A stretch of 64,000 bases of DNA from Capnocytophaga leadbetteri (GTDB lineage: Bacteria > Bacteroidota > Bacteroidia > Flavobacteriales > Flavobacteriaceae), in assembly GCF_003054025.1 (NCBI RefSeq), contig NZ_QBKG01000004.1, forward strand, positions 62,001-126,000, given 5' to 3'. A program made the translations under genes and the position numbers. The notes beneath the pieces are model-generated. The model saw nothing but the letters and a program-made list of their open reading frames with translations, made no database searches and had not been told where the DNA came from. Positions 55,217-64,000 of the stretch are shown piece after piece (position 1 is the stretch's first letter; every line of letters starts with the position of its first letter).

Positions 55217-55561
55217 ATGCCAAGATCAGTAAATGCTGTAGCTCGCAGAGCTCGTAGAAAAAAGATAATGAAGCAAGCCAAAGGTTTCTTTGGCCGCAGA
55301 AAAAACGTTTGGACAGTAGCCAAGAACGCTGTTGAAAAAGCGATGCAGTACGCTTACCGCGACCGCCGTAATAAGAAGAGAACTTTCCGTGCGCTTTGGA
55401 TCGTGCGTATCAACGCAGGTGCTCGCCTACACGGACTTTCATACTCTCAATTTATGGGGAAACTAAAAGCTGCTAACATAGAGCTTAACCGTAAAGTTCT
55501 TGCCGATTTAGCAATGAACCACGCAGAAGCGTTCAAAGCTATAGTAGAAAAAGTAAAATAA
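55217..55561 (+). CDS. rplT: 50S ribosomal protein L20
   Basis: A 114-residue basic protein of the bL20 family, needed for early 50S assembly and binding 23S r[43 protein letters not shown], and the [20 protein letters not shown] core are diagnostic. It is the last gene of the operon, followed by a strong terminator. Confidence 0.97.
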   Translation: MPRSVNAVARRARRKKIMKQAKGFFGRRKNVWTVAKNAVEKAMQYAYRDRRNKKRTFRALWIVRINAGARLHGLSYSQFMGKLKAANIELNRKVLADLAMNHAEAFKAIVEKVK

Positions 55562-55590
55562 ACGTTTAACAAAAGATATTAGTACGAATT

Positions 55591-55630
55591 AAAAAAGGCT
55601 CTCTTACCATAAAAAAGAGAGCCTTTTTTT
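55591..55630 (+). terminator. Rho-independent terminator of the rplT operon
   Basis: AAAAAAGGCTCTCTT pairs with AAGAGAGCCTTTTTTT around an eight-base loop. It ends 17 bases before the next ATG. Confidence 0.9.
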
Positions 55631-55646
55631 AATTTGATAATTTATA

Positions 55647-56444
55647 ATGAATGTTATAACAAAAAAAGATCCTAAAAAGCAATTGATTTTTGCCGAAAAG
55701 CTACTGAAAATAGCGCGTATAATTTTAATTATAGCGTTGATTGTCAATTTATTATATGCTTTATGGCAGAAACCTTTACCAGACTTTAGCGATAAAGATT
55801 TTATAAATGAGCTGATAAGTTTATTCTCTCCGTTAGGCTTTTTTGTATTATTATATTTATTTGCTTATTTATGGGTGGTCGATAGGCGTATCAGATATAA
55901 TCAATATGCAAAAGGAGAATTGCCTTCTGTTATTAAAGTGAAAGCCATTAATGATAGAATTATGCAGGCTGTCTTGCTTGTTTTCTTTTGTGTTTTTTTT
56001 GTGAGGATGTTGTTTTGGGAGGCAGTACAAGATTTTATGGAGAAACAGAAAGGTGAAAATACTCCTTTTATAGAGTATGTAGAAATAGTTATTTTAATGG
56101 CTATTATAGTAGCTTTTGCTTATGATTTTATAAGGAATTATAAGGCTAGTTTCTACGCTTTAGAAATACGAAATGAGTCACTTTATATTTTTAATAAAGA
56201 ACAGCTTACTAATACTATTCCCTTAAATAGTATTCATCACATTCACTTTTTTGCCAAAAAGCAAGGAAAGTCTACGAGAATACATCCTCGTATGCAGGTT
56301 TATACCTCGAAAATAGATTATTTGCTATACATTAAACTGAGCATTGAAGACTATCATTTACTAAAGACTTTTTTCTCTCGTAAGCGCATAAAAGTAATAG
56401 ATGAATATAGCTTTTTTAGGGAGAAAATAAAAAGGAAGGTTTAA
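55647..56444 (+). CDS. four-helix membrane protein with PH-like C-terminus
   Basis: A 265-residue inner-membrane protein with four hydrophobic segments (about 22-42, 60-80, 108-126, 142-162). A soluble C-terminal part follows (about 165-265) with FYALEIRNESLYIFNKEQ, IPLNSIHHIHFF, and DYLLYIKLSIEDYHLL. This part resembles the soluble half of the paralogs at 24.6-28.7 kb in length and strand pattern (LYIFNK, then a strand, IHHI), but shares no clear motif with them. No family recognised. It follows the rplT terminator by 16 bases with no visible promoter box. Confidence 0.65.
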   Translation: MNVITKKDPKKQLIFAEKLLKIARIILIIALIVNLLYALWQKPLPDFSDKDFINELISLFSPLGFFVLLYLFAYLWVVDRRIRYNQYAKGELPSVIKVKAINDRIMQAVLLVFFCVFFVRMLFWEAVQDFMEKQKGENTPFIEYVEIVILMAIIVAFAYDFIRNYKASFYALEIRNESLYIFNKEQLTNTIPLNSIHHIHFFAKKQGKSTRIHPRMQVYTSKIDYLLYIKLSIEDYHLLKTFFSRKRIKVIDEYSFFREKIKRKV

Positions 56445-56467
56445 TTTGCTAATTATTAAATTATCCG

Positions 56468-56475
56468 TACCTTTG
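56468..56475 (+). promoter_or_regulatory. -7 promoter box of the GT117 gene
   Basis: TACCTTTG, 21 bases before the ATG at 56497. It rules out the longer start at 56446. Confidence 0.65.
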
Positions 56476-56496
56476 CGTCTTGATATTAATTTTGTT

Positions 56497-59400
56497 ATGA
56501 TGACGGATAAACTCTTTAAGAAATACAACCTTATCGTAGGGTGGGCAGTGTTTGCTATTGCTTTAGTTACCTATAGCCTTACCGTAGAACCTACAGTAAG
56601 TTTTTGGGATTGTGGCGAATATATTGCTACTTCAGCTAAATTAGAGGTAGGTCACCCACCCGGAGCGCCTTTCTTTCAGATGATGGGGGCTTTTATTGCT
56701 GCTTTTGCGCCTAATACCGACAAAATTGCCTTGCTGGTGAACTATATGTCGGTGCTATCAAGTGCATTTACAGTTTTCTTCCTCTACTTTATCATCGTCA
56801 ATCTTGCAAAAAAGATAGCCTTGCGCAGTGCCAATACCCTATCAGTAGCTCATACAATAGCTGTAATGGGTAGTGGGGTAGTAGGGGCGTTGGCTTATAC
56901 GTTCTCTGATAGCTTCTGGTTCAATGCTGTAGAGGCTGAGGTATATGCTATGGCTATGCTCTTTATGTCGGTGATGTTTTGGTTGGGCATCAAGTGGACG
57001 GATAGTCTGCACGAGCCACGCGGCGACCGCTGGTTGTTGCTTATCTCGTTGGTAGTAGGGTTGTCGTTTGGGGTGCACTTTATGGCGCTGCTTACTATTC
57101 CTGCTATCGGTATGCTGTATTTCTTCAACAGTCATTATAAGAAAAATGTATGGAACTTCCTTCTGGCTAATGTAGTTTCAATAGCAGTCTTATTGCTTAT
57201 CTTCAAACTGATATTGCCATATACCTTGGCTTACTTTGGTTATTTGGAAGTGTATTTTGTCAATTCGTTTGGTATGCCGTTTAACTCGGGAACTATTATC
57301 GCAGGGCTTACCTTAGTGGCGTTTTTCTTTTTCGCACTCAGATATGCTTCTCAGAAGAAGAAAGTGCGCTTACAGACAGCTACCTTGTGTCTGCTTTTTG
57401 TATTTATAGGCTTTTCGTCTTGGCTGATGATACCTATTCGCTCTAATGCCGATACAGTTATCAACGAAAATAGTCCAACCGATGCCCGTTTGCTGTTGGC
57501 GTACTACAACTTAGAGCAATACCCCGAAACGCACTTGTTTTATGGACCTATGTACTCTGATAAATACGCTGGTATAGACGAGGATTACCCTTACCAAGAT
57601 GCCAAACCTAAGTACGAACGCGATTATACTACAGGGCGTTATATTATCGTAAACCAATATAAGAATGCACAAGTAGCTTCTAACAGAAAGCAAATGGGCT
57701 TTTTGCCGCGTATGTGGAGTCCGCAGCACGCTGCCAACTATATGAAGCTAACAGGGCAGTTAGACTTCAAGATTAGCGAAGAAGCCTACCAAGAGCCTAA
57801 GCTATATCAGTTTTTACAACAAATACAGCGTCAGCAGTCGATAACTCCGATGCCAGCAGAGCGTTATGACCAGTTCCTTTCTGACTACCGCGATTATATA
57901 GAGGTAGAAAAACCGAGTTTTTGGAAGAATATGGCTTACTTATTCGACTATCAGTTCGGGTATATGTATTTCCGCTACTTTGCGTGGAACTTTATCGGCA
58001 GGCAAGATGACGTACAAGGCAAACTCGAAAACGACCACGGCAACTGGCTTTCGGGTATCAACTTTATTGACAGTGCCCACTTAGACTCGCAAAAACATCT
58101 CCCTTCCGATGTGCTTAATAACAAGGCGCGCAATACCTATTATTTCCTTCCTTTCCTCTTAGGGCTTTTAGGGTTTGTATTCCTATCAATGAAGAGCGAA
58201 CGACAAACGTGGGTGATATTAGTGCTTTTCCTCTTTACGGGCTTGGCACTTAAGATATACCTAAACGAACGTCCGTTTGAGCCACGCGAGCGTGATTATG
58301 CTCTTGTAGGGTCGTTTTATGCCTTTACTATTTGGATAGGGTTGGGTGTGTATGCCCTCTTTAGTGCTGCGCGCAAGTATATACACCCCAACATAGCAGC
58401 TACAGCAGCCACAGTGCTTAGCCTTGTAGCGGTACCTGCTGTAATGGCGTATCAAAACTGGGACGACCACGACCGCTCTCAGAAATACTCAGCCGAGTTT
58501 ATAGCCGATGCTTACCTCGAATCGGTAGCCGAAAACAAAGACGCTATGATTTTCACCATAGGTGATAATGATACCTTCCTACTGTGGTACGCACAAGAGA
58601 TAGAGGGCTATCGCACCGATGTACGTGTGATAAATACTAGCTTATTACAAACTGATTGGTACATCGACCAAATGAAGCGACAAGCCTACCAAAGTACCCC
58701 TATACCAGGGCAGTTGGTACACAAACAGTACGCTCACGGAGTAAGAGAGGCTATTTACTACCAAAAGCGCACTGATAACCGTTGGAATATTAAAGACTTT
58801 GTAAACTGGATTACCAGTGACGACCCTTCTACACGTAGTTCGCGTGGAGCAGGCGAATATAAGCAAGATTTCTATTACTATCCTACCAATAAGTTGCGTA
58901 TACCGGTGAATAAGGAAAACGTGCTGAAGAGTGGTATCGTAAAACCAGAAGATGCTGATAAGATAGTAGATTATATCGATATTACCCTACCGGGAGCTAT
59001 AGATAAAGCCCGCATAGTGATGCTCGATATTTTGGCAAACAACGATTGGAAGCGTCCTATCTACTTCACAGGTGGTAGTATGGATTCCGCTGAATATCTG
59101 TGGATGAAAGACTACTTACAGTTAGACGGACTTGTATACAAGTTAGTGCCTATCAAAACGCCTATCGATAAGAATAATCCTTATGATATGGGTCGCATAG
59201 ACTCTGAGCTGATGTACAATATCGTAAAACGATGGACGTGGGGCAATATGGGCAAAGAGGGTATTTACTTAGACCCTGAAACACGCAAAAACAGTATTAT
59301 TTTCCGCGGCAATCTCGCTCGCCTTACCGAACAGCTTATAGCAGAAGGAAAAACCGCTAAAGCCTCTGAAATCATCGATATAGCGATGAAAAATATGCCG

Positions 59401-59802
59401 ATAGATGCTTATGGGTATTACTTTACTCTCGATCCTTTTATCCAAGGTTCTTATAAAGTAGGCAAGAAAGAGCAAGCACGCGCTATCGCTCTACAGGTGA
59501 TAAAGAAATATCAAGAAGAGCTTAATTATTACACTCACCTGCCTGCAAGTGAGCTAAACAGCAATGCTAAACGCATACAGTATTGCATAGACCGCTATGG
59601 CGAAGTAGTGATGCTAAGCGAAACTTTGGATAAGGAGTTTTATGCTGCCCAATGGGCGATATTCAAAGATAAAGCAGGTTTATTTATGGGTGAAAAAGAG
59701 CTTGAAGAATACTTCAAAGGGGCTGCGAGCCAAGCAGCTTTAGACTCTTTGCGCAACACTCTGATTGATACCACGGCTACTTCTGATAGTACTGAAGAAT
59801 AA
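56497..59802 (+). CDS. DUF2723 / GT117-family membrane glycosyltransferase
   Basis: A 1101-residue protein with an N-terminal polytopic GT-C-type membrane domain (about 12-620, at least 11 helices) and a C-terminal soluble, helical-repeat part (about 650-1101). The first periplasmic loop carries the family motif VSFWDCGEYIATSAKLEVGH followed by PPGAP, with D38 and E41 as likely catalytic or metal-binding residues. DUF2723 (now GT117) proteins are large, nearly universal in Bacteroidota and thought to glycosylate exported proteins or lipids. It opens the envelope-glycan locus. Two adjacent ATGs (56497, 56500) are possible starts. Confidence 0.9.
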   Translation: MMTDKLFKKYNLIVGWAVFAIALVTYSLTVEPTVSFWDCGEYIATSAKLEVGHPPGAPFFQMMGAFIAAFAPNTDKIALLVNYMSVLSSAFTVFFLYFIIVNLAKKIALRSANTLSVAHTIAVMGSGVVGALAYTFSDSFWFNAVEAEVYAMAMLFMSVMFWLGIKWTDSLHEPRGDRWLLLISLVVGLSFGVHFMALLTIPAIGMLYFFNSHYKKNVWNFLLANVVSIAVLLLIFKLILPYTLAYFGYLEVYFVNSFGMPFNSGTIIAGLTLVAFFFFALRYASQKKKVRLQTATLCLLFVFIGFSSWLMIPIRSNADTVINENSPTDARLLLAYYNLEQYPETHLFYGPMYSDKYAGIDEDYPYQDAKPKYERDYTTGRYIIVNQYKNAQVASNRKQMGFLPRMWSPQHAANYMKLTGQLDFKISEEAYQEPKLYQFLQQIQRQQSITPMPAERYDQFLSDYRDYIEVEKPSFWKNMAYLFDYQFGYMYFRYFAWNFIGRQDDVQGKLENDHGNWLSGINFIDSAHLDSQKHLPSDVLNNKARNTYYFLPFLLGLLGFVFLSMKSERQTWVILVLFLFTGLALKIYLNERPFEPRERDYALVGSFYAFTIWIGLGVYALFSAARKYIHPNIAATAATVLSLVAVPAVMAYQNWDDHDRSQKYSAEFIADAYLESVAENKDAMIFTIGDNDTFLLWYAQEIEGYRTDVRVINTSLLQTDWYIDQMKRQAYQSTPIPGQLVHKQYAHGVREAIYYQKRTDNRWNIKDFVNWITSDDPSTRSSRGAGEYKQDFYYYPTNKLRIPVNKENVLKSGIVKPEDADKIVDYIDITLPGAIDKARIVMLDILANNDWKRPIYFTGGSMDSAEYLWMKDYLQLDGLVYKLVPIKTPIDKNNPYDMGRIDSELMYNIVKRWTWGNMGKEGIYLDPETRKNSIIFRGNLARLTEQLIAEGKTAKASEIIDIAMKNMPIDAYGYYFTLDPFIQGSYKVGKKEQARAIALQVIKKYQEELNYYTHLPASELNSNAKRIQYCIDRYGEVVMLSETLDKEFYAAQWAIFKDKAGLFMGEKELEEYFKGAASQAALDSLRNTLIDTTATSDSTEE

Positions 59803-59808
59803 TATACT

Positions 59809-60432
59809 ATGCGCTTTAGCTACGTCATATCTTTTTTCTCGCACCCTATTTGGTTGCCTATTTACGGCGCGATGATAGTGCTGTTTAATATCCCGTTTTT
59901 CTTACCTTTTGAGATGGTGAGATTTACGTGGTTGTTACTGCTATTGGTTACCATAGCGCTGCCTTCACTCATATATCTTATTTTGTTTGTGAGAGGCTGG
60001 CTACAACACCCTTTCATCATAACAGCCGAAAAGCAGAAATGGTTACTTTGCGGCTATATAGTTATGCTGTTGGTAGTAGCTTTTAGCATAACTACTATCG
60101 ACCACTATCCCATACTATGGGTATATCTGATGAACTTAGCAGTGTCGTGTCTGATACTGCTTCTTCTGCTTTTCTTTAAGTTCACCCCTAATGTATTTGT
60201 AATGGGAATGGGAGCTCTGATGGTATTCACCCTACTGCTGAGTCTTTCGTTTGAGAAAGATATGACATATCTTATAGCAGCTTTCATCTTTATGAGTGGG
60301 GCGAGTATCACTGCGCAGTATTATCTTACCGCTCAACCACTACGTTGGCTACTACTTAGTTGGGTTATTGGGGCACTACCTCAGCTCTCGCTAATGCTAC
60401 TGCTGAAAAATCTGCTCTTTGGGTTTCACTAA
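59809..60432 (+). CDS. polytopic membrane protein of unknown function
   Basis: A 207-residue inner-membrane protein with about six or seven hydrophobic segments covering almost the whole length. Polar markers are FFSHPIWLPIYG near the N-terminus, HPFIITAEKQKWLLCGY, and the late SGASITAQYYLTAQPLRWL. Bacteroidota genomes often carry such a gene beside large glycosyltransferases, but no activity is known to me. It starts six bases after the GT117 gene and ends 17 bases before the GT2 gene, so it is in one operon with both. Confidence 0.75.
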   Translation: MRFSYVISFFSHPIWLPIYGAMIVLFNIPFFLPFEMVRFTWLLLLLVTIALPSLIYLILFVRGWLQHPFIITAEKQKWLLCGYIVMLLVVAFSITTIDHYPILWVYLMNLAVSCLILLLLLFFKFTPNVFVMGMGALMVFTLLLSLSFEKDMTYLIAAFIFMSGASITAQYYLTAQPLRWLLLSWVIGALPQLSLMLLLKNLLFGFH

Positions 60433-60449
60433 TTATAAAATCTGAGTCA

Positions 60450-61199
60450 ATGAAAATATCTGTAGTTATCAATACCTATAATGCCGAAAAGCATTTGCGC
60501 ACTGTGTTAGACACCGTTAAAGATTTTGACGAGGTGGTAATTTGCGATATGCACAGTACTGATAGCACTATAGCAATAGCTGAACAATACGGCTGCAAAA
60601 TAGTGTATTGCGAGCGTGCCCCTTATGTAGAGCCTGCGCGCAATTATGCTATTGCACAAGCTACCCACCCTTGGCTATTAGTCATTGATGCAGATGAAAC
60701 AGTACCCGAAAAACTAAAAGAATACCTTTATAAAATAGCCGAAACCCCTAATCTTGGGGGAGTGTATATCCCTTTTAAAAACTATTTTATGGGCGAGTAT
60801 ATGCGCTCTGCTTTTCCTGACTTCAAACTGCGCTTTTTTAAGAAAGAAGGAGCTTATTGGTCGCCCGAAATACATTCTACCGTAAAGGTACAAGGGCAGG
60901 TGATTAAAATGCCCAGAAACCGCCCCGATTTAGCTTCAGAACACTTAGCTAACGACTCGGTAACGACTATTTTAAGCAAAAATAACAACTATAGCACGCA
61001 AGCAGCTGACCAGCGTAAAGGAAAGAAGATAGGCTGGGTAAAACTATTGTTTTCGCCTTTGTTTTGGTTTATTAAATACTATTTTATCAAAAAGGGCTGT
61101 TTAGACGGCAAAAAGGGCTTTATTTTTGCAGTACTGAAAGCCCAGTATAAATTCTCTTGTTTAGCAAAAGTGTATGAATATCAACAAAATAACAGATAA
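60450..61199 (+). CDS. glycosyltransferase family 2 (WaaE/KdtX-like)
   Basis: A 249-residue cytoplasmic GT-A glycosyltransferase. MKISVVINTYNAEKHL is the family start, the metal-binding region is VIDADETVPEKL, and FKNYFMGEYMRSAFPDFKLRFFKKEGAYW is like the WaaE/KdtX branch, which adds a sugar to the lipopolysaccharide core. The ATG at 60450 is chosen because the longer frame overlaps the preceding gene out of frame and lacks GT2 sequence. The C-terminus (LFSPLFWFIKYYFIKKG) may contact the membrane. The sugar donor is unknown. Confidence 0.9.
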   Translation: MKISVVINTYNAEKHLRTVLDTVKDFDEVVICDMHSTDSTIAIAEQYGCKIVYCERAPYVEPARNYAIAQATHPWLLVIDADETVPEKLKEYLYKIAETPNLGGVYIPFKNYFMGEYMRSAFPDFKLRFFKKEGAYWSPEIHSTVKVQGQVIKMPRNRPDLASEHLANDSVTTILSKNNNYSTQAADQRKGKKIGWVKLLFSPLFWFIKYYFIKKGCLDGKKGFIFAVLKAQYKFSCLAKVYEYQQNNR

Positions 61200-62199
61200 T
61201 ACTCCTGATGTAAGCGATAAGAAAATCATCTTGATAATGCCTCCTGACTTCGGCGTTTATCAGGTGATTGAGCAAAACCTTCGCTATATGGGTTTTGAGC
61301 AAGTAACAGTTATATCGCCCCTATTTCGCTATAAAACTAAAGATAGAATACTCAACTTTATACAGAAGACTTTTCTGGGCAATAAAGACTACAAGAAGCA
61401 GCTTATAGACGACTATTATACCGCCGAAGTAAGCCAAACCTTGAGTAGTTTTGCCCCTAAAAGTATCGATTACGCTATCGTGATTCGTCCAGATAAGTTA
61501 GACCTAAAAACGATAGAGAAAATACATAATACCGCCCATAAAGTAGTTGCCTATCAGTGGGACGGACTTGCTCGTTTCCCCAAAGTATTCAAGATTATAA
61601 ACCAATTCGAACGCTTCTTTGTCTTTGACCTTGAAGACTATCACCTATACAAAGACCGCTATCCTAATCTCTTGCCTTGCACTAACTTCTATTTTGATAT
61701 TCCTGAAGAAGAGGTAACTCTCAATAGCAAAGAGGTTTTGTATGTAGGTGCTTATATGAAAGACAGAATACAATCACTTATCAGAGTAGTAGATGCGCTC
61801 TCCCAATACGATTTAAAACTAAATATCAATTTGTTTTACGGTAGAAAAACACCTCCTTTTTCTCACCCTCATCTTTCTTTCTTCTCAAAGGGGATAAGTT
61901 ATGCAGAGAACCTAAAAACTACCAAAAAAGCAGCTATACTTTTAGATATAAAAACCGTAGAACACAATGGCTTATCGTTTAGGATATTTGAAGCTATAAA
62001 ATACCAAAAGAAGCTAATTACCGATAATAAAAGCATAAAACTACATGATTTTTATCATCCTAATAACTTCTATGTAGTAGAAAATGACAGCTTTGAAGGG
62101 TTAGCAGACTTTTTAGAGAGCGATTTTGTGCCATTATCTGAAGAAATTAAGCAAAAATATAGCTTCTCTAATTGGGTAAAGTATGCTTTACAGATTTAA
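61174..62199 (+). CDS. glycosyltransferase-like protein (CgeB/RfaS-type fold)
   Basis: A 341-residue cytoplasmic protein overlapping the GT2 gene by 26 bases. It looks like a two-Rossmann (GT-B) protein: DKKIILIMPPDFGVYQVIEQ with NLRYMGF at the start, IDYAIVIRPDKLD and VVAYQWDGLARFP in the first half. In the second half are EVLYVGAYMKDRIQ, KAAILLDIKTVEHNGLSFRI with FEAIK, and NFYVVEN, with the E-x7-E-like region typical of GT4/CgeB enzymes. Family assignment is approximate. Its 3' end overlaps the convergent O-antigen ligase gene by 32 bases. Confidence 0.75.
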   Translation: MNINKITDNTPDVSDKKIILIMPPDFGVYQVIEQNLRYMGFEQVTVISPLFRYKTKDRILNFIQKTFLGNKDYKKQLIDDYYTAEVSQTLSSFAPKSIDYAIVIRPDKLDLKTIEKIHNTAHKVVAYQWDGLARFPKVFKIINQFERFFVFDLEDYHLYKDRYPNLLPCTNFYFDIPEEEVTLNSKEVLYVGAYMKDRIQSLIRVVDALSQYDLKLNINLFYGRKTPPFSHPHLSFFSKGISYAENLKTTKKAAILLDIKTVEHNGLSFRIFEAIKYQKKLITDNKSIKLHDFYHPNNFYVVENDSFEGLADFLESDFVPLSEEIKQKYSFSNWVKYALQI

Positions 62200-63550
62200 A
62201 TCGGGGCGCAAGTAATATAAATATCAAAAGAACACTTACGATATAAGTATATTCAAAAAAGTAAAAGAGTACATCAGTATTCATTATAGGTAGAGAAACA
62301 ACTACTAAAAACTGTTTTAGAATATCTTTTGAAAGTAATAAGCACAAAATCCATACTACAAAAATACTTAGCCCTAAAATACCAGTATCAACAAGTGTAG
62401 CTACAAAGTCATTATGTACATAAAAAGGGTAACTGCCAATAATATACCGATGATATCCTGTCCCATTGCCAATCCAAATATTCCCCTCTCTGATAGCAGC
62501 AAAAGCCTTATTATATATTTTATTGCGAATAGGGTCAGAAAAATAAGCTGTATGAGTGATAAGATACGATACAGTACCAATACCAATTAATACCAATAGC
62601 CCTAAAATACTGTATTTCAATGACTTTTTTATATGCTTTTCTACTGAAAGAAAAACAAAGAAAGCTACTACTATAAAATAACTGATGATTACTACCCTTG
62701 CTTGCACCATCAGAGCCACACACAAAACTAATACAGCATAAATAATAAGCTCAGAAATAGAAATCAGAGTTTTACCTTTCTTCCATAAAATAAAACTCAA
62801 ACCTCCTATTGCCAAGATAATCCACGAAATAAAGCTAGGGTGCTTGAAATGCGACCAAAACAAAATTTCATAATAAGAAAAATATCCTTTGTTTAAAGTA
62901 ATAAAGCTAAAAACACTTCTGCCTAGCGAACTGATAGCAAATAAGTAAAACACTACATTGGCTACTAATAGCATTAAAAATCCTTTAAAACATATTTGAA
63001 TAAGACTTTGTTGTTGCCTTTCGCTAACCGAAAAACCTAATAGAATAATAGGCACAAGTACAAAAAAGATAATATTTTCTTCCTTAATAAGCACATTTAT
63101 ACCCCATTCCAAATGTTCAGCCCACAAAAGCCCTACTATTCTTATTGCGATAAACGCAAAGAAAGCAATAGTAAGGGCAGTAGGTTTTATATACTTCCGA
63201 TAGATAACACCGTATAAAGCACATAAGAAGAGCAGTAGAATATCCAATCTAAAGGTTATTTTGTGCTTATACGTCCACAGTAGTACTACTCCGCAGCCTA
63301 CTATCGTGATACTATTGCGCAACCACTCGCCTTTTTCAAATAAAAAACGGTGATTTCGGTATATAAACAGCAAAATAATCGCTATATCATAAAGAAATAC
63401 ACTATAAAACACCGTTCTTTGTACACTTTCGTTCCAATTAGGGGTAATAAACTGTAGTAACACTGCCGTAAAAAGAAGGGGTAGTAAGCTCAGTAATAAG
63501 AACCATTCGTTCTTGATAAAAGTTTTGAGGGCAAGTGTTTTATTTTCCAT
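62168..63550 (-). CDS. O-antigen ligase / polymerase family membrane protein
   Basis: A 460-residue inner-membrane protein with about eleven hydrophobic segments and one large periplasmic loop. The loop holds FAAIREGNIWIGNGTGYHRY followed by PFYVHNDFVATLVDTGILG, the (R)xxx(G)x(G) and H-N-x-x motifs of the Wzy_C/WaaL superfamily, with the histidine expected to be essential. Such proteins attach or polymerise O-chains in the periplasm. It overlaps the GT14-type gene upstream by 11 bases (cotranscribed) and the opposite gene at its 3' end. Confidence 0.88.
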   Translation of the reverse strand: MENKTLALKTFIKNEWFLLLSLLPLLFTAVLLQFITPNWNESVQRTVFYSVFLYDIAIILLFIYRNHRFLFEKGEWLRNSITIVGCGVVLLWTYKHKITFRLDILLLFLCALYGVIYRKYIKPTALTIAFFAFIAIRIVGLLWAEHLEWGINVLIKEENIIFFVLVPIILLGFSVSERQQQSLIQICFKGFLMLLVANVVFYLFAISSLGRSVFSFITLNKGYFSYYEILFWSHFKHPSFISWIILAIGGLSFILWKKGKTLISISELIIYAVLVLCVALMVQARVVIISYFIVVAFFVFLSVEKHIKKSLKYSILGLLVLIGIGTVSYLITHTAYFSDPIRNKIYNKAFAAIREGNIWIGNGTGYHRYIIGSYPFYVHNDFVATLVDTGILGLSIFVVWILCLLLSKDILKQFLVVVSLPIMNTDVLFYFFEYTYIVSVLLIFILLAPRFKSVKHTLPN

Positions 63551-64000
63551 TTTTATTCAGATAATCCAATTTGTTTAGTATTTCTATATCTATGTCAGTG
63601 TCAAACTTCCTCGCAAAGAGTTTTCCCTTAGCCGAGCTGAGTTTTTCAAAATCTTCTGTTACAAATACGTTGTTTTTCCTAAAGTAGTTCACGTATGTTA
63701 TGGGGTCTTTTAGTTTTATGGTAGAGTCTTTAGCCACTAAGTCCATCAACACAGAGTGAAAGTATATCTCATCAGGCGAAGAAGTATATTTATAATACCC
63801 CTCTAACACTGCTTTGTGCTCGCGTATATAGTTCAGCATAGTGTAAAAGGTTCGTTCAGAAAAAGCCCAAAACTGACTGCCAGCATACTGACGCTCAAAC
63901 GGAGCTACGCGTTTAGGCAGCGAACAAAGCAACCTAAAATTCTTCCGCGATAGCCTCCCTTTTAGCAGGTGCGTCAGTGTTCTTAGCTTCTGAAAAACAG
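63540..64000 (-). CDS. GT14 (beta-1,6-GlcNAc transferase)-like protein, C-terminal part
   Basis: The frame is open to the window edge, so the 5' part lies beyond it. The visible 153 codons include LSRKNFRLLCSLPKRVAPFE, then YAGSQFWAFSERTFYTMLNY, and TSSPDEIYFHSVLMD. This is the acceptor- and nucleotide-binding end of core-2/I-branching family 14 transferases (G-S-x-W/F-x-x-L/F-S, then P-D-E-x-x-F). It would transfer GlcNAc or a similar sugar in glycan synthesis. Its C-terminus overlaps the O-antigen ligase start by 11 bases. Confidence 0.82.
   Translation of the reverse strand, partial: VFQKLRTLTHLLKGRLSRKNFRLLCSLPKRVAPFERQYAGSQFWAFSERTFYTMLNYIREHKAVLEGYYKYTSSPDEIYFHSVLMDLVAKDSTIKLKDPITYVNYFRKNNVFVTEDFEKLSSAKGKLFARKFDTDIDIEILNKLDYLNKNGK

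Noticed and set aside
1-64000. CRISPR array
   Set aside because: The tandem repeats seen (11-base units, TAGTCG words, ATTGGCAAAT words) have no unique spacers, and no cas gene is present.
1-64000. Insertion sequence or transposase gene
   Set aside because: No open frame resembles a transposase, and no terminal inverted repeats with target duplications were seen; the only mobile candidate is the DUF559 element.

Overview
The window looks like a chromosome segment of a low-GC member of the Flavobacteriia, most likely a Capnocytophaga-like oral species. Most genes follow a -7 box of the form TAnnTTTG (TACTTTTG, TATCTTTG, TACCTTTG), the Bacteroidota sigma-factor signature. Shine-Dalgarno sequences are almost absent, the exception being rpsU. 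The gene content also fits: a CarboxypepD_reg/TonB receptor, a DUF2723 (GT117) protein, type III glutamine synthetase, and lipoproteins with K-D-D right after the lipidated Cys. nrdDG points to anaerobic or microaerobic growth. The genus call is an inference; no rRNA is present.

Layout. 0-9 kb: peroxiredoxin and thioredoxin, a nitroreductase, a two-gene DUF3800 plus BECR-nuclease-like cassette with an antisense small RNA candidate, nrdDG, a DjlA-like co-chaperone behind a sigma-54-like promoter, the SRP RNA (minus strand, hidden under an ORF), a TatD-type hydrolase and rpsU. 9-17 kb: a large lipoprotein, a 500-base AT-rich gap with DnaA-box-like nonamers (candidate oriC), rnr, a LysE-type exporter, an OmpH/Skp-like protein, and three parS-like palindromes within 1.5 kb. 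17-21 kb: a broken gene, an 11-base tandem repeat and envelope proteins. 21.2-24.6 kb: leuS, interrupted in frame by a complete DUF559 endonuclease domain bordered by palindromic repeats. 24.6-28.7 kb: five tandem membrane-protein paralogs plus an STM3941-like gene. 28.8-36 kb: decayed small genes, CPBP protease, TonB receptor, a HipBST three-gene toxin-antitoxin operon with paired operators, and a membrane-bound AraC-type regulator. 37-46 kb: dinD-like gene, glnN, MscS, ilvA, hemL, a repeat-rich spacer and a PfkB kinase. 46-52 kb: a YhcG-like nuclease gene with an early amber codon, then an array of small immunity-type genes and gene fragments. 52-55.6 kb: thrS-infC-rpmI-rplT, infC with a non-AUG start. 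55.6-64 kb: a membrane and glycan assembly locus (GT117, GT2, a glycosyltransferase-like protein, O-antigen ligase, and a GT14 gene running off the edge).

The most unusual item is the DUF559 nuclease and its palindromes inside the essential leuS frame: it looks like a mobile, in-frame-tolerated endonuclease element. Second are the parS cluster with a nearby DnaA-box region, which suggests the window spans or adjoins the replication origin; the DUF3800/BECR cassette; and a dispersed repeat of about 100 bases whose 11-base core has expanded to eight perfect copies in one place.

All calls come from reading the sequence. No similarity search, structure prediction or folding program was run.
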